From NCBI GenBank assembly GCA_045546975.1, contig JAZQDV010000007.1, positions 139,042-203,041 on the forward strand: a DNA stretch of 64,000 nucleotides. Direction: 5' to 3'. Position numbers and translations under genes: made by a program. Each line of letters starts with the position of its first letter. Within the stretch, counting starts at the first letter, position 1. This document shows positions 60,895 to 64,000 of this stretch, piece by piece. The notes beneath the pieces are model-generated. The model was not told the DNA's origin. It did not search any database and saw only the letters and a program-made list of their open reading frames with translations. The DNA is from SIG480 sp045546975. Its GTDB lineage: Bacteria; Bacillota; Clostridia; Oscillospirales; JAAYXM01.

Positions 60895-61794
60895 TTGAAT
60901 AATATTCGAACCGACCTCGCCGTTGAAGCGCGCGAGGTCTGGCAGGAAAGTGCAGAGAAAAGCACATCGCTCCGCGGTGTGTGGGCACGCGATATAAAAA
61001 GTAACGGTTTTACGGTGTCACGCGTTAAAATCCTCGATGATGAAGGTGAAAAAGCTCTCGGTAAGCCGCGCGGTGACTATATTACAGTCGAGCTTGAGGG
61101 AATCTCTCGCCACGATATTGACTCGTTTTCGCGCGCTATTGAAACAATTTCCCGAGAGCTTTCTCGACTTTTTCCCAAGGGTGACGGGTGTATACTCATA
61201 GTCGGACTCGGGAATGAGCAAATAACGCCCGACGCGGTGGGAATAAGCACAATTCGACATATCGTGGTCACGCGACACTTGGTCGAAAAAATGCCTGCTG
61301 TTTTCGGCAATATGCGCCCTGTTTCTGCAATATCACCGGGAGTGCTTGGTATGACGGGAGTTGAGAGCAGCGAGATTGTGCGAAGCATCGCCGAGAGTAT
61401 CAAACCCGATTTTGTGATAGTTATAGACGCGCTTTCCTCTCTTAAGCTCTCGCGTCTTTGCAAGACCGTTCAGATAACAGATACGGGTATTGTTCCGGGC
61501 TCAGGTGTCGGAAATGCCCGGCGCGCCATAACGCGTGATAGCATAGGCTTTCCCGTAATCGCATTGGGTGTGCCTACGGTGGTTGATATTGCAACGATTA
61601 TAGAAAATTTTGCCGAGGATTCGGGAATTGAAATCCCGTCTTCTTCGCTTTCGGAATACAGCGAAAAGCTTCTTGTAACACCGAAGGATATCGACGTGAA
61701 TATTGCAGATATAGGGAGAATCCTCGGCTATGCTATAAACCGTGCCCTTCAGCCCGATATAAGTATCGAGGAAATGGATGAGTTTTTGTCGTAG
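60895..61794 (+). CDS. gpr: Spore germination protease GPR
   Basis: Degrades small acid-soluble spore proteins when spores germinate. 299 residues from the TTG at 60895-60897, five bases after GAGGTGA. The start (M)NNIRTDLAVEAREVWQE holds the propeptide cleavage region of the family. ILIVGLGNEQITPDAVG near 101-117 and PGVLGMTGVESSEIV near 153-167 are signature stretches; VIDALSS near 185 carries the catalytic Asp. Shows the organism makes spores. spoIIP, a common neighbour, is not here. Confidence 0.94.
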   Translation: MNNIRTDLAVEAREVWQESAEKSTSLRGVWARDIKSNGFTVSRVKILDDEGEKALGKPRGDYITVELEGISRHDIDSFSRAIETISRELSRLFPKGDGCILIVGLGNEQITPDAVGISTIRHIVVTRHLVEKMPAVFGNMRPVSAISPGVLGMTGVESSEIVRSIAESIKPDFVIVIDALSSLKLSRLCKTVQITDTGIVPGSGVGNARRAITRDSIGFPVIALGVPTVVDIATIIENFAEDSGIEIPSSSLSEYSEKLLVTPKDIDVNIADIGRILGYAINRALQPDISIEEMDEFLS

Positions 61795-61920
61795 TTTTTG
61801 CACCTCGTCGTCTTTTTGCAAGACTGCTCCGTGAGGTTGCGAAGTGACCGATGCCGAAGCTTTCCACGGGAAGGGCTTAGAGGGACTTTGGAAGAGATAC
61901 TTCGGATAAGCTAATTTTTT

Positions 61921-61958
61921 ACAATACCTGCTGTTTTTTGACGGCAGGTATTGTTTTT
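61921..61958 (+). terminator. Intrinsic terminator after gpr
   Basis: ACAATACCTGC and its complement form a stem around an 11- to 12-nt loop, followed by TTTTT. It lies 127 bp past the stop codon; no gene was seen in that stretch (61795-61920). Confidence 0.8.
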
Positions 61959-61978
61959 AATATGAATGATGGTATAAT
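61951..61978 (+). promoter_or_regulatory. Probable promoter for the 62017 gene
   Basis: TTGTTT (61951-61956), 16-bp spacer, TATAAT (61973-61978). The -35 box is built from the tail of the gpr terminator. Confidence 0.55.
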
Positions 61979-62016
61979 AATTTATGTAAATATTTAAAAA
62001 GGAGACAAGATATACT

Positions 62017-62364
62017 ATGATTTTTTTCGGTATAATTTTTTTAATCTTAATTGGATATTTCGTTGGGAGAGATATATATTGGAAATTTGATCATGGAAAA
62101 TGGTCGGAAAGTGCAAAGCCTGACATCAATGCGACCATAATAGATGTATCATCAAAAAAAGTCCACTATGCAAAGAACGAAACAAAATACCAGACAACAG
62201 TAATTTTTTCTGATGGTTTTGTTTTTACAACAACAAAGACAAACAGAGAAGAGAATTTTTTTACATATACAATATCAATTGACAAAGAGTTATTAAGCAA
62301 AATTGTTGAATTAGCGACCAAATCACATAGAAAAGCCATAGAAAAGATAATGAATAGCAGATAG
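62017..62364 (+). CDS. Unknown AT-rich membrane-anchored small protein
   Basis: 115 residues: a hydrophobic N-terminus (IFFGIIFLILIGYFVGRDIY, about 2-21) that should insert in the membrane, then a beta-rich domain (ATIIDVSSKKVHYAKN, YQTTVIFSDGFVFTTT) and a basic C-terminal helix. Layout recalls DUF2500-like proteins, but I cannot confirm it. A+T-rich codon use unlike gpr and rpsT suggests it was acquired. AAGGAG lies 12 bases before the ATG. Confidence 0.65.
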   Translation: MIFFGIIFLILIGYFVGRDIYWKFDHGKWSESAKPDINATIIDVSSKKVHYAKNETKYQTTVIFSDGFVFTTTKTNREENFFTYTISIDKELLSKIVELATKSHRKAIEKIMNSR

Positions 62365-62548
62365 GATAAAGGTTTTACGCTCTTATTCTTCTAAATGTGG
62401 AATGAGAAAAAAACAACTTTTGCAAACCATTGTGTAAAATACTGTGTATTAGCAAAAAAGAGTCCTCAAATACCCTGTTTGTGCGGTGAGTATATGACGA
62501 AACCCAACATTTCCCTTTGCAGCTCGATTGTGAATAATTTCTGAATGC

Positions 62549-62660
62549 GTACCCTGCCGGGGGCCTACTTTGTAAGACAAAGTAGCAAAACGCGGGGGAT
62601 TTCGATTTCCCCCGCACCCCTTGAAACGACCGGTGGCGACCGCCCCCCGGACCCCCGTAC
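62549..62660. repeat. GC-rich multi-hairpin element
   Basis: Within the gene-free stretch 62365-62786. An outer stem pairs CCGGGGG (62557-62563) with CCCCCGG (62644-62650), flanked by GTAC at both ends. Inside are hairpin CTACTTTGT/ACAAAGTAG (62565-62585), hairpin GCGGGGGA/TCCCCCGC (62592-62615) and a smaller CGGT/ACCG loop (62631-62642). Composition differs sharply from the AT-rich DNA on both sides. No protein is convincingly encoded in it. Could be a structured RNA, a recombination site or a dispersed repeat. Confidence 0.6.
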
Positions 62661-62756
62661 TCTCTACTTCTTTTTTTGCTTTTTCTAAAATTGAAGTTTT
62701 TTCTTTGAGAAGAATCTCTGATAAGCCAAACTCATCATACTTTGTTATACAAAAAA

Positions 62757-62795
62757 CAAAGCAGTAAGTAGAAACACTTAATGCTTTTATATGAT
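62757..62795 (-). repeat. Second copy of the 5S rRNA terminator repeat
   Basis: 39 bases matching 63345-63383 at 37 positions. It still forms a GCAGTAAGT/ACTTAATGC hairpin with two lost pairs. The XRE gene's stop codon lies inside it. With the other copy it brackets a 549-bp segment. Confidence 0.8.
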
Positions 62796-62990
62796 ATCTG
62801 TTCTGCCTAAAATATAATCGGTAGAGGTTTTATATAAGTCAGCCAGCTTTATTAACATTGAAACAGGTATTTCTCGCAAGCCTCTTTCGTATCTTGCATA
62901 AACCTGACGGTTGCACATCAGATAATCGGCAACTTGCTGTTGCGTCAAATCATTGTCAATCCGTAAATCGTACAGTCTTTTGAAGTACAT
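62787..62990 (-). CDS. XRE-family HTH regulator
   Basis: 67 residues from the ATG at 62988-62990, with AGAGGTGA before it. A single Cro/CI-type helix-turn-helix fills the protein: LTQQQVADYLMCNRQVYARYERG at about 15-37 (the recognition helix is NRQVYARYE), then IPVSMLIKLADLYKTSTDYILG. This is the usual small repressor of mobile elements or toxin-antitoxin modules. Divergent from the 63088 gene, with palindromes between. The final codons lie in the duplicated terminator, so the end of the protein was created with the repeat. Confidence 0.88.
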   Translation of the reverse strand: MYFKRLYDLRIDNDLTQQQVADYLMCNRQVYARYERGLREIPVSMLIKLADLYKTSTDYILGRTDII

Positions 62991-63015
62991 TAAAATCACC
63001 TCTTGATTTTAATGT

Positions 63016-63063
63016 TACCATGTGGTACTATAATATTACGCATATGGTACTTTTTGGTACCAT
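63016..63063. promoter_or_regulatory. Operator-like palindromes and promoter between the divergent XRE pair
   Basis: TACCA-TG-TGGTA (63016-63027) and ATGGTAC-N6-GTACCAT (63044-63050 with 63057-63063) share the TGGTA half-site. A TATAAT (63029-63034) on the plus strand lies between them, so bound repressor would cover the start region of both genes. Confidence 0.6.
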
Positions 63064-63087
63064 ATATTTGTTGTAGAGGGGATTTAT

Positions 63088-63321
63088 ATGGACATAAGGC
63101 TAGAATTATTGAAAAGTTACATATCTAAATTTGTGAATAACCGTTTGGAAGATTTCAAAATCGATGCAACAAAGATTGCCGATACAACTGCCATACAAAT
63201 TATAACTGAAATACAGAATGTAATTAAAGATGAAAACTATTCCGACTTTGATGCAATAGAAGAAATCGTATGTATATTTGAAAAATACGAAATTGATGCC
63301 GGTTGTCGCCATGATTTTTAG
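63088..63321 (+). CDS. Unknown small protein of the XRE island
   Basis: 77 residues, ATG with an AGGGG ribosome site eight bases earlier. All-helical look: LELLKSYISKFVNNRLEDFK and AIQIITEIQNVIKDE, acidic overall, no membrane segment. Not recognised. Probably under the divergent XRE protein. It could be an effector or an antirepressor; the sequence does not decide. Confidence 0.7.
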   Translation: MDIRLELLKSYISKFVNNRLEDFKIDATKIADTTAIQIITEIQNVIKDENYSDFDAIEEIVCIFEKYEIDAGCRHDF

Positions 63322-63344
63322 TTCCATTTCAATAAATAAAAAAG

Positions 63345-63383
63345 CAAAGCAGTAAGTAGAAATACTTACTGCTTTTATATGAT
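63345..63383 (-). terminator. rRNA operon terminator (repeat copy beside 5S)
   Basis: GCAGTAAGTA, GAAA loop, TACTTACTGC: a perfect ten-base stem ending exactly where 5S begins its 3' end; on the minus strand TTTGCTTTTTTATTT follows. Same 39 bases recur at 62757-62795. Confidence 0.85.
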
Positions 63384-63499
<116 letters not shown>

Positions 63500-63530
63500 T
63501 ACATATTCAATTGTTAATGGGGGGTGGGTT

Positions 63531-63605
63531 TGGTGACCCGTGGGAGAAACGAACTCCCGTTACCGGCGTGAGAGGCCGGTGTCTTAACCGCTTGACCAAC
63601 GGGCC
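63531..63605 (-). tRNA. tRNA-Glu (CTC anticodon)
   Basis: 75 nt with encoded CCA (63531-63533). Acceptor GGCCCGT with ACGGGTC, anticodon stem CCGGC/GCCGG with loop CTCTCAC giving CTC, T loop TTCGTTT. Reads GAG. Lies between tRNA-Lys and 5S in the rRNA operon. Confidence 0.93.
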
Positions 63606-63634
63606 ATACACACTCCGCATGCGTAAATGAGCTT

Positions 63635-63710
63635 TGGTGCGCCTTCGGGGACTCGAACCCAGGACCCACTGATTAAGAGTCAGTTGCTCTACCAACTGAG
63701 CTAAAGGCGC
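63635..63710 (-). tRNA. tRNA-Lys (CTT anticodon)
   Basis: 76 nt with encoded CCA (63635-63637). Acceptor GCGCCTT with AAGGCGC, anticodon stem ACTGA/TCAGT with loop CTCTTAA giving CTT, T loop TTCGAGT. Reads AAG. First tRNA after 23S. Confidence 0.95.
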
Positions 63711-63790
63711 ATCTCTCTCCTCAGATGTACCCTCAAAACCGAACAATACATAATCATCACTTAAACAACTTCACCCACGACCTTTTATTA

Positions 63791-64000
63791 AGGTTAAGCC
63801 CTCGGCATATTAGTATCAGTTAGCTGAATGTGTTACCACACTTACACACCTGACCTATCACCACGTGGTCTTCATGGTGCCTTACCCTATTTCTAGGTGG
63901 GAAATCTAATCTCGAGGGGGGCTTCACGCTTAGATGCCTTCAGCGTTTATCCCTTCCATACATAGCTACCCAGCTGTACCATTGGCATGATAACTGGTGC
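63791..64000 (-). rRNA. rrl: 23S ribosomal RNA, 3' end only
   Basis: The last 210 bases or so of 23S, recognised on the minus strand by CACTTAGATG-like helix 95-100 sequence, the ACTGATACTAATATGCCGAGG 3' region read in parts, and GGGCTTAACC at the end. The exact mature 3' end is set by eye; most of the gene lies beyond the window. Confidence 0.92.

Noticed and set aside
61795..61920. Stretch after gpr checked for a small RNA or gene
   Set aside because: No frame, no promoter and no clear fold apart from the terminator that follows.
62375..62617. 80-residue open frame across the hairpin element, minus strand
   Set aside because: Basic, low-quality composition, no ribosome site, and it runs through the inverted repeats; best seen as non-coding.

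Overview
The window looks like chromosome of a spore-forming, Gram-positive anaerobe of the class Clostridia. Evidence: a germination protease (gpr), a WalRK system with YycH, YycI and WalJ, the rimP-nusA-ylxR-ylxQ-infB cluster, FtsEX with an M23 hydrolase, a six-gene Rnf complex, folate-dependent TrmFO, and consensus sigma-A promoters with 17-bp spacers. I cannot name a genus. Base composition is moderate and even until about 61.8 kb, then becomes patchy.

Almost every gene from 1 to 56.9 kb is on the minus strand, so transcription runs from high to low coordinates, as expected for a leading strand or long housekeeping operons. From the left: asnA (partial) and glnA for nitrogen assimilation; radical SAM protein, rnc, plsX, trmFO, topA, dprA, an rRNA methylase and a KtrAB/Trk potassium system; a GH95-like glycosidase; lysS-greA; an unknown gene; a cell-separation module (ftsE-ftsX-M23 peptidase-S41 protease) behind a PucR-type regulator; the nus/infB operon (rimP to ribF) containing an rbfA-nrnA gene fusion; an envelope group (S41 protease, DUF1934, murI, ddl); pgm-rlmH-walJ; murA with its own promoter and terminator; the walRK-yycHI operon; nudix-cinA-thiI; a PLP lyase with a CofE-like ligase; and rnfCDGEAB with a trailing putative glycoside hydrolase.

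To the right of 57 kb the layout loosens: upp (plus strand), folA-thyA, two small membrane proteins, tRNA-Val(GAC) with a duplicated 3' end, rpsT, gpr, then an accessory strip (61.8-63.35 kb) with a small AT-rich membrane protein, a GC-rich multi-hairpin element and a tiny XRE-regulator island flanked by two copies of a terminator. The window closes with the distal part of an rRNA operon on the minus strand: 23S 3' end, tRNA-Lys(CTT), tRNA-Glu(CTC), 5S.

The core genes link translation (rimP, nusA, infB, rbfA, truB, trmFO, lysS, rpsT, rlmH), envelope building (murA, murI, ddl, pgm, wal, ftsEX) and energy metabolism (rnf). The points most worth checking are the RbfA-NrnA fusion, an RnfB lacking its first Fe-S domain together with altered flavin-attachment motifs in RnfG and RnfD, the XRE mini-island at the 5S terminator, the tRNA-Val scar, and the multi-hairpin element. 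I saw no CRISPR array, no transposase, no integrase and no complete prophage. Functions are read from sequence motifs alone; no database search was possible.
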